A DNA stretch of 64,000 nt from Ellagibacter isourolithinifaciens (GCF_008831035.1 NZ_WAJR01000002.1:62001-126000), one strand, 5' to 3'; shown: positions 24,461-32,766, counted from the first letter of the stretch. Numbers and translations: made by a program. Notes: generated by a model from the letters alone, not told the origin.

Positions 24461-26059
24461 CTACTTGCTCACGCTCGAATCCGCGGGCGGGTCGTATTGC
24501 AGGAGCTCGCTTATCGTGACGAAGCGGTAGCCTTCCTGCTTCAGCTGGGGAAGGGCTTTCTTCAGTGCCTCGACGGTCTGCGAGCGGTCGCCGCCGCCGT
24601 CGTGCATGAGGATGACGCTTCCCGGCTTCGCTTTCATGATGCGGCTCGCGATGGTGTCCGCTCCCGGGCGCCGCCAGTCTTCGGTGTCGACGTTCCATCC
24701 GATCTCGGCATCGATGTAGGGCTGTAGCGTCCAAACGATATCGCCCTTGAAGTTGCCGCCGGGCGCGCGCATGATGCGGACGGGGTCTTCACCGATGACG
24801 TCCTTAATTGCCTGAAAACCCTTTTGAACCTCTTGAATCTGCTCGTCAGCGGTCATGTACGTCAAGTTCACACCCTGTCCGCTGCCGGCAGCGTGGTCCC
24901 ACGTATGCGTGCAGATTTCGTGGCCCTCGTCATGCGCACGTTTCACCACGTCAGAGTGGTCGGCAATTTGCTTGCCAATGGTGAAGAACGTCGCGTGCGC
25001 GTCATTCTCCTTCAGGACGTCGAGGATCTCAGCCGTCGTGTCCTTCCACGGGCCGTCGTCAAAGGTCAGTGCGATCACCTTGTCGTCGCCGGTGTTCGCG
25101 GTGTAGATTTTGTACTCCTCGTTCACCGCGGGGGTCGTGTCCTCGGTCACGGTCTTGCCGGAAACCTTGCCGGTTTTCGTCGTGCGCACACCGTTTTGGC
25201 CGTCGATGTACACATGCAGTGAGCCGTTCCAGTAATTATTGTCCTCGACGCGCTCGTAGGGAATTTCCTCGGTGGACGAATCGTAGTCCTCCGTGACATC
25301 AGCGCCGTTTTGGATATCGACGGCGTCGCCCTTTTTGACCTTCTTCGAACCGTCGTTGGTGGCATTCCCGTTGATGGTCGCGGCAAAGCGGTCGCCGCCG
25401 CCCTCGGTGATGACGCTCGCGTCAACGGCGAGCAGGTTGCCCGCCGTCGGGGAGGCAAGTCCGTCGTCGATGAGCTTGTCGATGGTCGTACCGTTGGAAA
25501 CGGTGTGCTTCGCTCCGTTGACGGTGATGTCGAAGGTAGGCGGGTTTAAAACGAAGAACACGCCAATGCCGATGGCGATGATGAGTACCGCCATAACGCC
25601 GATGGCAACAGGACCGGGGCGCTTCGAGCGACGCTCGGTGTAGCGGGAGTAATCGTTGTAGACGGCGGCGTTGGCCGGGTTGTTTCGGTTCGCCTGCGCG
25701 CGAGAGCGATTGTACGATGCGGGTCGCACGTTCCCTTGAGCAGCGGGACGATTCGCCGATGAGCTGGCATGATTGCGCGAAGGCGCACCCTGCCGCATTT
25801 GCTGGCGATGATTCTGCGAGGGGGTGCGATGCGGCGCGGGTTCGCGCCCAGCCTGCGATGCGCTCCGCGGTCTGGGGGCACCCTGCTGATGGGCGCTCGT
25901 TTGCTGCCGGGTGCCAGCGGGGCGCTTGCTCGAAGAGACGTGCCGGGCGTTGTTCCCAGCGGTGCGATGATTCGGGTTTGCGTCAACTCGCCTTCTCGAT
26001 GAATTTTCCCCAGGCTGCCGACTGTCCCGATAGTGGTCTCGGCTAAATTGATCCGTCAT
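24461..26059 (-). CDS. Membrane-anchored polysaccharide deacetylase with DUF348-like domain
   Basis: 532 residues from the ATG at 26059. The first 145 residues are rich in Arg, Asn, Gln and Ser and look disordered and cytoplasmic. One helix (VAIGVMAVLIIAIGIGVFFVL) anchors the protein. Outside come a beta-grasp DUF348-like segment (FDITVNGAKHTVSNGTTIDKLIDDGL) and a C-terminal NodB domain with ALTFDDGP, HATFFTIGK, ICTHTWDH, RAPGG and VILMHDGG, which hold the metal ligands and catalytic Asp. Enzymes of this type remove acetyl groups from peptidoglycan or other cell-wall glycans, often conferring lysozyme resistance. The exact substrate is unknown. Confidence 0.9.
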   Translation of the reverse strand: MTDQFSRDHYRDSRQPGENSSRRRVDANPNHRTAGNNARHVSSSKRPAGTRQQTSAHQQGAPRPRSASQAGREPAPHRTPSQNHRQQMRQGAPSRNHASSSANRPAAQGNVRPASYNRSRAQANRNNPANAAVYNDYSRYTERRSKRPGPVAIGVMAVLIIAIGIGVFFVLNPPTFDITVNGAKHTVSNGTTIDKLIDDGLASPTAGNLLAVDASVITEGGGDRFAATINGNATNDGSKKVKKGDAVDIQNGADVTEDYDSSTEEIPYERVEDNNYWNGSLHVYIDGQNGVRTTKTGKVSGKTVTEDTTPAVNEEYKIYTANTGDDKVIALTFDDGPWKDTTAEILDVLKENDAHATFFTIGKQIADHSDVVKRAHDEGHEICTHTWDHAAGSGQGVNLTYMTADEQIQEVQKGFQAIKDVIGEDPVRIMRAPGGNFKGDIVWTLQPYIDAEIGWNVDTEDWRRPGADTIASRIMKAKPGSVILMHDGGGDRSQTVEALKKALPQLKQEGYRFVTISELLQYDPPADSSVSK

Positions 26060-26191
26060 GGCGTAAAAGTGCTCCTTATGTAACTGAAGTGCGGATGGAC
26101 ACGCAATATTCCGCACCTGGAAACGATTATACGCATTCGCGCAGGGTTATGCCGCGCGGCGCTCCATTTCCGAAATATTCAAAAATAATTC

Positions 26192-26219
26192 TTGACATGT
26201 CGCTGCGCTTTGCTAAAGT
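26192..26219 (+). promoter_or_regulatory. Strong promoter of the T-box/ECF transcript
   Basis: TTGACA (26192-26197), 16-base spacer, TAAAGT (26214-26219) preceded by TGC, an extended -10. This is one of the best promoter matches in the window. Confidence 0.8.
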
Positions 26220-26225
26220 GCGACT

Positions 26226-26520
26226 CACAACTTAATACGTTGAAACCGATGAGGCGAAGATCAAGCCGTTAAAGCGCTTACAGAGAGCGGGCGTTGCTGG
26301 AAGTCCCGTAGAAATGCTGAGCGGTAAATGGATCGCCGAGGGAAAGGTGAAAGGTTGCAAGTTCGCAAGGGAAGCAGCCGAGTATCTGGACCGTGAGCCT
26401 GCGTTAAGGGCAGAACATGTGTTGGCATGTTCGTGAGAGGGTTTCCTATGGGAAATCAATAAAGGTGGCACCGCAGATTCCGAATCTGTCCTTTATCTCA
26501 AAGGACAGATTTTTTTATTT
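26226..26520 (+). promoter_or_regulatory. T-box riboswitch, predicted tryptophan specific
   Basis: The T-box core GGTGGCACCGC lies at 26464-26474, followed by the terminator TCTGTCCTTT-ATCTC-AAAGGACAGA plus seven T (26485-26516). Stem I is readable. GGCGA pairs with TCGCC at the base, GCCGTT pairs with AGCGGT above it, and the internal loop between them has AAATGGA on the 3' side; the apical part carries ACAGAGAGCGGGC. The specifier triplet is therefore TGG followed by A, the codon for tryptophan. Uncharged tRNA(Trp) would favour the antiterminator and allow the transporter genes to be made. The competing palindrome CAGATTC-C-GAATCTG overlaps both structures. Confidence 0.87.
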
Positions 26521-26645
26521 TGCGGGCAGATTGTCACCCGAGATGATTCCCAGGCGATTCCTCATTCGCGTCCAAGCCGGCAAACCGAAAAGTCCGGGGA
26601 CGGACGAAGACAGGCGGAAAACCGCCAAGAAAGGAATGAGGAATC

Positions 26646-27233
26646 ATGACCGAGAACATTGCAGCAGCGAAGCGCACCATCGTCGCCGACCAGAAGAAAG
26701 ACGGCCTGTCCGTTCGGGACCTCATCTTGGTTGCCGTGCTCATCGCGGCGGGCGCCGTGTTGAAGCTCACCGTTTCGAGTTTTCTCAATTTCGCCGGTAT
26801 GAAGCCGAACTTTATGATCGCCATGTACTGCCTCGCTATCATTCTCACGCGGCCGAAGATCTACCAATCGGTTGTCATCGGCCTGCTTGTCGGCGTGGTG
26901 AGCCAAATCCCCATGTTGAACGCGACGCCGCTGGTGAATATCGCGTCCGAGATGGTCGGCGCGCTTGTGTGCGGCATTCTCGTCACCGTGCTTGCCAAGG
27001 TGGCGCGCGACAACAAGACCTGCCAAAACGTCGCCTTCCCGATTATCATCACCTTCATCTCCACCATTTTCTCGGGTTATACCTTCGCGATGATCGTCGG
27101 CGTCGCCGTTGCGCACCTCGACCCGCTTGCCGTCTTCGGGGTGTACGCCGTCATGGTGCTCGGAACTGCGACGATGAACGCGGTGCTCGCCGCGATTCTC
27201 ACCCCGGTTCTGCGCGCGGTCTTGAAGCGCTAG
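26646..27233 (+). CDS. ECF transporter substrate-binding (S) component, predicted for tryptophan
   Basis: 195 residues with about five or six membrane helices: LILVAVLIAAGAVLKLTV, PNFMIAMYCLAIILT, SVVIGLLVGVVSQIP, MVGALVCGILVTVLAKVA and so on. The fold and size are those of a small integral-membrane S component that captures a substrate and docks on the A-A'-T energising module. All three module genes follow in the same operon, so this is a group I ECF transporter with a dedicated module. The tryptophan assignment rests on the TGG T-box, not on known binding residues. The start follows AAGAAAGGAATGAGGAATC. Confidence 0.82.
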   Translation: MTENIAAAKRTIVADQKKDGLSVRDLILVAVLIAAGAVLKLTVSSFLNFAGMKPNFMIAMYCLAIILTRPKIYQSVVIGLLVGVVSQIPMLNATPLVNIASEMVGALVCGILVTVLAKVARDNKTCQNVAFPIIITFISTIFSGYTFAMIVGVAVAHLDPLAVFGVYAVMVLGTATMNAVLAAILTPVLRAVLKR

Positions 27234-27277
27234 ATTGCTCGATCTGTTAAAAGGGCTATCACCGCGAAGGGCATCCC

Positions 27278-28135
27278 ATGATTGAGATCTCACAGTTATC
27301 GTTTCGTTATCGGGAGGGGGCCGACCCCATCCTCAAGGGAATCGATCTCTCCATCCCCGACGGCGCGTTCGTCGGCGTCACGGGCGCTGCGGGCAGCGGG
27401 AAGTCGACGCTCACCTACGCGATCAACGGCATCATCCCGCACTGCTACCCGGGCGATTTCTACGGCAGCGTTCGCGTTGACGGGGTCGATACGTGCGAAG
27501 CGTCGCTCACGGACATAAGCCGCCTGGTCGGAAGCGTCTGCCAGGACATCGACTCTCAGATGGTGTCGTCGGTGGTCGAAGACGAGGTGCTCTACGGCTT
27601 GGAGAACTTCGGCGTGCCTAAGACCGAGATCCCCGCGCGGGTCGACGAGGCGCTCGCCGCTATGGGCATCGCCGAATTGCGCGACCGGAGTATCGCTGAG
27701 CTTTCCGGCGGTCAGAAGCAGAAGGTCGCGGTCGCGTCGGTGCTCGCCCTAAAGCCGCGCGTACTTGTGCTCGATGAGCCGACAGCCGAGCTTGACCCTG
27801 CGTCGTCGGTTGCCGTGTTCGACCTGCTCAAGCGCTACTCGGTCGAACATGGGACAACCGTTATCGTGGTCGAGCAGAAAATCGCCCTGCTCTCAGAGTA
27901 CGTCGATACGCTCGTCATCGTCGACGAGGGGGAGATTCGCTTCTGCGGCACTCCCCACGAAGTGCTCGAGCATTCCGACAAGCTTCTCGAGATCGGCGTG
28001 AATTGCCCGCGCTCGACAAGCCTTGTCAACAGGCTGCGCGCCCGCGGGCTGGTGTGCGGGCCGGCGGTGTGCACCGTCGAGGGCGCCGTTTGCGCGTGCG
28101 AGGGGCTGCTTTCTGGGAAGGGGGCTTGCGCATGA
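27278..28135 (+). CDS. ECF transporter ATPase (first A component)
   Basis: 285 residues: Walker A GAAGSGKST, Q-loop VCQDIDSQMVSS, ABC signature LSGGQKQKVA, Walker B VLVLDEPTAELDP and H-loop region VIVVEQKIA. In the H-loop the usual His is replaced by Gln (VEQ), which is common in one of the two ECF ATPases. A cysteine-containing C-terminal extension follows. Together with the second ATPase it powers uptake. It ends in a four-base overlap with the next gene. Confidence 0.9.
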   Translation: MIEISQLSFRYREGADPILKGIDLSIPDGAFVGVTGAAGSGKSTLTYAINGIIPHCYPGDFYGSVRVDGVDTCEASLTDISRLVGSVCQDIDSQMVSSVVEDEVLYGLENFGVPKTEIPARVDEALAAMGIAELRDRSIAELSGGQKQKVAVASVLALKPRVLVLDEPTAELDPASSVAVFDLLKRYSVEHGTTVIVVEQKIALLSEYVDTLVIVDEGEIRFCGTPHEVLEHSDKLLEIGVNCPRSTSLVNRLRARGLVCGPAVCTVEGAVCACEGLLSGKGACA

Positions 28136-28980
28136 TTGAGTTTTGCCAGGTGAGCGCCTCATACGATGGTGAGCTTGCCATTTTACGGGACGTGAGCTTC
28201 ATGGTGAGCGATGGGGATTTCGTCGCCTTCGTCGGAACGAACGGCGCGGGGAAATCCACCACGATGCGCCTGATAAACGGCCTTTTGAAGCCGACGTCGG
28301 GCGAGGTCCTGATTGACGGGGTACCGACCTCGCAGCTGAAGACGAGCGAGCTCGCCTCGAAGGTGGGCTTTCTGTTCCAAAACCCCGATCGGCAGATTTG
28401 CTGCAAGACGGTGCGCGAGGAGCTGCTGTTCGGTTTTGCCGCTCAAGGTCGTGCGGGCGCCGAAGCCGAGGCAAAGGTCGACGCGATGATCGAACGCTTT
28501 GGGTTCGACGGCGATGCCGAGCCCTTCCTCTTGAACCGCGGGACGCGCCAGCTTTTGGCGCTCGCGTCGATTATCGTGCTCGAGCCGCCTATCGTCGTGC
28601 TCGACGAGCCCACGACGGGCCTCGATTTCCGCGAGTGCGCCAAGGTGATGGAGGTGGTCTCCGACCTGAATGCCCGCGGCACCACCGTTGTCATGGTATG
28701 CCACGACATGGAGGTTGTCGGCGACTATGCGACTCGCGTGATTGCCATGACCGCAGGTCAAGTGGTTGCCGACGGCGCGACGTTCGATGTGCTGCGCGAT
28801 GCGGACGTGCTTTCCCGTGCGCATCTTCTGCCGCCGCAGATTGTTGAGCTGTCGATGCGGCTTGCGCAGGAAGGCGCGGTTTCGCCCACGTCGCCTGTCG
28901 CATGTGCGAACACGCTTGACGGCATGGAGCGTGCGCTTGCGGGTGAAGTCGGCGTGCGCGGGAAAGGGGACGCCAAATGA
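28132..28980 (+). CDS. ECF transporter ATPase (second A component)
   Basis: 282 residues from the ATG at 28132. Walker A VGTNGAGKSTTMR, Q-loop GFLFQNPDRQICCKTV (the FQNPxxQ motif characteristic of ECF ATPases), Walker B PIVVLDEPTTGLDFRE and H-loop VVMVCHDMEVV. The ABC signature region reads LNRGTRQLLALAS, without the usual LSGGQ, so this subunit has a degenerate signature and the composite ATP sites are probably asymmetric. The start overlaps the previous gene (ATGA), and the end overlaps the T component. Confidence 0.9.
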   Translation: MIEFCQVSASYDGELAILRDVSFMVSDGDFVAFVGTNGAGKSTTMRLINGLLKPTSGEVLIDGVPTSQLKTSELASKVGFLFQNPDRQICCKTVREELLFGFAAQGRAGAEAEAKVDAMIERFGFDGDAEPFLLNRGTRQLLALASIIVLEPPIVVLDEPTTGLDFRECAKVMEVVSDLNARGTTVVMVCHDMEVVGDYATRVIAMTAGQVVADGATFDVLRDADVLSRAHLLPPQIVELSMRLAQEGAVSPTSPVACANTLDGMERALAGEVGVRGKGDAK

Positions 28981-29744
28981 AGGGATTCCTCGAATACGTG
29001 CCGGGCGAGAGTTTTTTACACACCATGAATCCGGTAGCGAAACTCGCAGCAGCGTTTTTGCTGGTCATCTCCTGTTTTACAACAAGTAATTTCATCCTTT
29101 TGGCCGTGGTGATCGCACTAGACGCCGTCATGGCCGTGCAGTGCAAGATGGTCCCGCAGACGATCGGCCTGGCAAAAGCAGTCGCCGCGTTTTCTGTCAT
29201 CCTTGCGCTCATTGCTCTTCTGTTTACGCCGCAAGGTGACGTGCTCGCGCCTCTGCCCTGGGGCTATATCGGCACGGCGAGCGTGTTAAACGCCGTGCTC
29301 ATCGTGGTGCGCCTGGTCGCCTGCGCGGTGCCGCTGTTCCTCGTGTTCTATGTGACCAAGCTCACCGACATGGCGAATGCGCTGGTCAAAGTGTTGCATG
29401 TGCCGTATAAGTATGCCTTTACCTTCATGTCGACGGTGCATTTCATCCCCATGTTCATGAACGACATGGCGGGCATCATGGAGGCGCAGATGGCGCGCGG
29501 CGTAGAATTCGACGGCGGCCTCGTGAAAAAGGTGCGACTCATGGTTCCCCTGTGCGTGCCGCTTCTGGTGTCGTCGGTGCGCAAGACAAACAGCGCCGCC
29601 ATCGCCGCCGAGGTGCGCGGCTTCAACCTGCGCACACGCGAAAGCGGCTTCAAGGAGTACCCCTTCTCAGGCACCGACTTCGCCGCGATGGGAATCGCCG
29701 CCGCACTACTCGTCGTGGCTATTTTGCTCAGAGTGTTGTTGTAG
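28977..29744 (+). CDS. ECF transporter transmembrane (T) component
   Basis: 255 residues. An N-terminal block (FLHTMNPVAKLAAAFLLVISC) typical of EcfT, several membrane helices, and two coupling-helix motifs with the Ala-Arg-Gly signature: EAQMARGVEF and AAEVRGFNL. These contact the ATPases and rotate the S component. The gene is translationally coupled (ATGA) and closes the operon; the flanking repeat of the accessory island begins eight bases after its stop. Confidence 0.9.
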   Translation: MKGFLEYVPGESFLHTMNPVAKLAAAFLLVISCFTTSNFILLAVVIALDAVMAVQCKMVPQTIGLAKAVAAFSVILALIALLFTPQGDVLAPLPWGYIGTASVLNAVLIVVRLVACAVPLFLVFYVTKLTDMANALVKVLHVPYKYAFTFMSTVHFIPMFMNDMAGIMEAQMARGVEFDGGLVKKVRLMVPLCVPLLVSSVRKTNSAAIAAEVRGFNLRTRESGFKEYPFSGTDFAAMGIAAALLVVAILLRVLL

Positions 29745-29752
29745 ACATTCGA

Positions 29753-30330
29753 CTGTCGCTGGTTTGCGCGGTGTTCAACGTTAAGCCAGACGGCTCGCAG
29801 GGCCAATGAATAGTGTTGCGGGCGGTTGGCGGGTCGCCGAAGCGAGGAAGGCCTCCGTAACCGGCGTCGCTTGAATTCTGGGAAAGCAAACCCTCCGCAA
29901 CCGGTGGCCGCTTGGGCCCCGGCGGGAGCAAGAAGCTTGCTTCGTGGTCAACTGAGCGAGTTGTGCGCTGCTGGATTGTCGAAATCGGGCCGTTTCAGCG
30001 CCGCCAACCCAACCTCGCGCGGCTTGAATCAGCATTTCCCCAGGTCGATAAAAGCCGCGCTTTCGTCCAGTCCGAATTCAGGCGCACGCAACTCTTTCTG
30101 TTGACCGCTAACTACGGGTTTGTCTCTATTCGCCGAGAATCGCGCGGTAGGTCTGCTCGTCTTGCTCGGTGTAGACGTCGAGAATGACGTGCATGTCGGC
30201 CTTGGGGTTGGCGTCGAGCCAGGCCCGCACCGTGTCGACGGCGATGCGGGCGGCTTCTTCTTGCGGGAACCCGAATACGCCAGTGGAGATGCAGCAGAAG
30301 GCGATCGATTTGCAATGCCGCTCCACTGCC
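29753..30330. repeat. Island-flanking direct repeat, copy A
   Basis: This segment is closely similar to 33529-34069 along its length. It starts with a remnant of the mazF 3' end (29753-29790: the sequence encoding LSLAGAVFGI in the intact gene appears here as LSLVCAVFNV, without the stop), continues through the shared spacer, and ends inside a truncated macrodomain gene. Copy A has an extra insertion of about 40 bases near 29850-29890 that duplicates a CTCCG(T/C)AACCGG unit. The matching copy B carries the complete genes. Confidence 0.88.
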
Positions 30331-30332
30331 AT
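30126..30332 (-). pseudogene. 3' fragment of a zinc macrodomain gene
   Basis: About 65 codons, nearly identical in protein sequence to the C-terminus of the intact macrodomain protein encoded at 33863-34666 (CKSIAFCCISTG, FGFPQEEAARIAVDTVRAWLDANPKADMHV). Homology stops at about 30330, so the catalytic and zinc-binding parts are gone. An in-frame ATG allows a 68-residue reading frame, but a functional product is unlikely. Confidence 0.85.
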
Positions 30333-30352
30333 CGCGATTGGCGTGCTGATGC

Positions 30353-30400
30353 AGCTAGCTGGACCCCTTCATGCTGCAAGGAGGGGTCCAGCTAGCTCTT
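30353..30400. terminator. Long hairpin beside repeat copy A
   Basis: AGCTAGCTGGACCCCTTC pairs with GGAGGGGTCCAGCTAGCT (one G-T pair in 18), separated by about 9 bases and followed by CTTTAT on the plus strand. It may be a bidirectional terminator or the relic of a mobile-element end at the recombination junction. The remaining stretch up to 30525 shows nothing else. Confidence 0.55.
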
Positions 30401-30525
30401 TATCTGTGCAATTGTGGTCGTCGGTAATGCTTGGTGGTGCTTTGGGATATATTCCAGTTTCGCCAAATAACCTCTAAGCTCATTTGGCGTGGGTATTGTG
30501 TTGAAATCTTTGTCTTGGAATTAGC

Positions 30526-32244
30526 CTAATCAATGCACTGCATTTCTTTCTCCCCCAAGTATTTCCCTGTATCCTTGTCGTAGAAAGTTGCTTTTATGTA
30601 ATCTGTACTACCTCCGAGAGAGCCAATGGCTTTTTCGGCGAAGCAAACTTCCCCTGTGCCCTCAATTGTTATCGATCTTTCGGGCATATCCCGCCACTTC
30701 TCTCGACTGTACTTGCTTTCTTTATCATGCTCTTTTATTTTTACGATAATCGTTATCCTCGCATCGTGACCTAAGGGACCGCTAGTGGCTTTTGCAAAGG
30801 CATATACGCCTGTCCTATTATTCCCGTCGCTATTCTCCCAGGTGTTTTGGTCTATTGCCTGTTTGCTGGTCGTTATGCCGAACTCGAATCGCCATTTATA
30901 GAGCTGGTCGTAAAGATCGCTTGAATCTTTATAATTATTCTTGCTAAGTTCCTTCAAATAGTTGTAGGTAGTTAGATCATCGTGATCAAAGTGTCTCATT
31001 ACATATTGATACCTTGCATCCATGCGAGACTCTGTGTCGCGTGCGAACGCAAACCAGGTGGATGCTTTTTCGTAATCTTGCTGCTGCATGAAAGATTCGG
31101 CAGCTGCTTCCGCTATGGGTTCCAGCCTATCCCAGCCGCCGTCGAGCCCTGTTAGCGTTTGTGCGCTTTTGCAAGCTTCATCGTAGTTATCTGATTCAAG
31201 AGCGTTTCGCACCTGGATTTCGCAAGCATCCACCTCGCATTGTATGGCTCGTTTTGGGGAGTCTTTGAAGTTGCCTAATTCTTCAAATGCGGCAATTGCA
31301 TCTTCGTATTGGCCCGAATTTGCATAACTGGTTGCTATAGCATACTTTACGTTCGGGACTATAACGAATGTGCCAAGTACGATAATGAGTCCCAGCGCAA
31401 CTACACTTGTCGTCGCGGTAATTATGCCACGCCGAATCTTCCTGCTTTGCGCTGAGCTTATGCTTTGAATTCTCTCATCGCAGCCCTTGGCTTTTTCTGC
31501 GGAGTCTTTTTCGTCTTTGATGGAGGTGAATAGTTTCGAAGCTTTTTTAAGCTCCTTCTTACTGGCGTCGTCTTTGCTCAAATCGCACGCCTGCTCGTAA
31601 ATATCGTCTACGCGATCATTGTATTCGGCGAGTAGATCCTGCTCGTTTTCCGTGTCAAGCAGGCGCTCCTTTACCATTCCGCACTTGCAGCAAGTGGTTC
31701 TGCTGATGTTTGCTTGCCCGCAAGCGCATACCCACCATCCACTATGATTCTGAACGGCCCCGTTGACGATTTCATCGTTTTCGCCAAGCGACAAAGCGTA
31801 GGCGCGCTGGGCACGCGCCTTCGGGGAAAGGCTTAGCGCTTGTCTTTGGGGCAGCGGTTTTGGCGATGTTGTCGAATGCCAGGTTTTGTTGGAAAAATCG
31901 ACTCGTCTAATCACCAGATTGCAGGATGTAATATTGGCATGAGTTAGGCGTTGCGGCTTAAGCGTCTTCTCGGTGCCTGCGGGAATATCCGTATCGAGAT
32001 ATTCAAGAGGCATTGCTTCGTCTGATTTATCGGGCACTTCAATAGTTAAGGCTGCGGCAATCGAAACTATGGGGTCATTCGATATATTTTTAACTTTGAC
32101 TTGGAGAAAGGTCGCCGATGTTGTCGTGTCGCGTGATATCTGGACTGCCGATAGTTGAATTGGGCATTTTTCTTCCCAAGTGATGCGATGCTGATTGGAT
32201 TGACCATCTGCTCTGAAGATAACCTTGTAATTTGATTCTGCCAT
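30526..32244 (-). CDS. Zinc-ribbon membrane protein with helical repeats, function unknown
   Basis: 572 residues. Residues 1-130 form a beta-rich domain (VKVKNISNDPIVSIAAALTIEVP). Near residue 170 lies a zinc ribbon WWVCACGQANISRTTCCKCGM. A charged helical segment and one membrane helix (GIITATTSVVALGLIIVLGTFVIV) follow. The outer or distal part has TPR-like helices (YANSGQYEDAIAAFEELGNFKDS, DNYDEACKSAQTLTG, QQDYEKASTWFAFARD) and a beta-rich C-terminus. I do not recognise a specific family. The base composition is AT-richer than the neighbours, suggesting transfer. It is two bases behind the small membrane protein gene and shares its transcript. Confidence 0.75.
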   Translation of the reverse strand: MAESNYKVIFRADGQSNQHRITWEEKCPIQLSAVQISRDTTTSATFLQVKVKNISNDPIVSIAAALTIEVPDKSDEAMPLEYLDTDIPAGTEKTLKPQRLTHANITSCNLVIRRVDFSNKTWHSTTSPKPLPQRQALSLSPKARAQRAYALSLGENDEIVNGAVQNHSGWWVCACGQANISRTTCCKCGMVKERLLDTENEQDLLAEYNDRVDDIYEQACDLSKDDASKKELKKASKLFTSIKDEKDSAEKAKGCDERIQSISSAQSRKIRRGIITATTSVVALGLIIVLGTFVIVPNVKYAIATSYANSGQYEDAIAAFEELGNFKDSPKRAIQCEVDACEIQVRNALESDNYDEACKSAQTLTGLDGGWDRLEPIAEAAAESFMQQQDYEKASTWFAFARDTESRMDARYQYVMRHFDHDDLTTYNYLKELSKNNYKDSSDLYDQLYKWRFEFGITTSKQAIDQNTWENSDGNNRTGVYAFAKATSGPLGHDARITIIVKIKEHDKESKYSREKWRDMPERSITIEGTGEVCFAEKAIGSLGGSTDYIKATFYDKDTGKYLGEKEMQCID

Positions 32245-32246
32245 GA

Positions 32247-32498
32247 TTACACCGTTGGGAGGTCGTTTGGCTCGGAAAGGCCAGGTTGTTTATCTGGCAT
32301 TGCGCATACGATGAGACCGAGCACGATTGGCGAGGCAAATAGCCCAATGAACCAAAGAGTACCGGCATCGGAGTGTCCTTTTGCGTTGGCGAAGCTAACG
32401 AGCTTGCTAATTGCAAGAATCCACGCTACAAGAGCTACAATGGCTACCACAAGAATGACGACGCCGAGAAACTCAAAAGAACTGGAATAGTAGTACAT
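32247..32498 (-). CDS. Small membrane protein, unknown function
   Basis: 83 residues from the ATG at 32498, which follows AAAGGA. It has two hydrophobic helices (FLGVVILVVAIVALVAWILAIS and TLWFIGLFASPIVLGLIVCAM) joined by a short polar loop, FANAKGHSDAG, and a polar tail. It is located between the broken HTH gene and the zinc-ribbon protein, all on the same strand. Confidence 0.7.
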   Translation of the reverse strand: MYYYSSSFEFLGVVILVVAIVALVAWILAISKLVSFANAKGHSDAGTLWFIGLFASPIVLGLIVCAMPDKQPGLSEPNDLPTV

Positions 32499-32511
32499 GA
32501 CGAATTCCTTT

Positions 32512-32700
32512 CTATTGCTTGTTTTTGATAATGATGGGCGGAATTGCGTCTCGTCGGATGCGCCATGGCGCACCAGGTTTATCCTGTTCACAAGGCTTTG
32601 TTCCGCACTTCAGTTTGCCGTCGCGGCACCATTTCGTCACCTTTGCCTGCGTCGTGTTTCAAATACTCGCAGCCTCTTTCGAGCTCATATATTCACCCAT
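32512..32700 (-). pseudogene. Excisionase/MerR-type HTH gene interrupted by an in-frame TGA
   Basis: Read from the ATG at 32700 (after GGAGAGGGAG), the frame gives MGEYMSSKEAASI, then TGA at codon 14 (bases 32661-32659), then without any frame change NTTQAKVTKWCRDGKLKC, followed by APWRIRRDAIPPIII and a stop at 32512. The parts before and after the TGA join into one normal winged HTH of the excisionase type (KEAA-x-x-L-x-x-x-x-x-VTKWCRDGKL with WRI), where the TGA occupies the place of a conserved Leu. It is either a one-base mutation of a real regulator or a readthrough/assembly error. It lies directly behind the homopolymer promoter. Confidence 0.75.
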
Positions 32701-32738
32701 TAGCTCCCTCTCCTTTCGACGTGGGTCTCATTACGTCA

Positions 32739-32766
32739 AAGATATCGGGGGGGGGGGTCTTGTCAA
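32739..32766 (-). promoter_or_regulatory. Promoter with an 11-base C homopolymer in its spacer (candidate phase-variable switch)
   Basis: On the minus strand TTGACA (32766-32761) is followed by AGA, eleven C (32757-32747), GA, and TATCTT (32744-32739). The spacer is 16 bases, one short of the optimum, and eleven of the sixteen are a homopolymer. The predicted start site lies upstream of the HTH gene, the small membrane protein and the zinc-ribbon protein. Confidence 0.65.

Noticed and set aside
30353-30400. Terminal inverted repeat of an insertion sequence
   Set aside because: No transposase fragment or matching distant end was found; a hairpin terminator is simpler.
32659-32661. The in-frame TGA as a selenocysteine codon
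   Set aside because: The HTH position is normally Leu, there is no nearby redox motif, and no SECIS-like hairpin is obvious immediately downstream.
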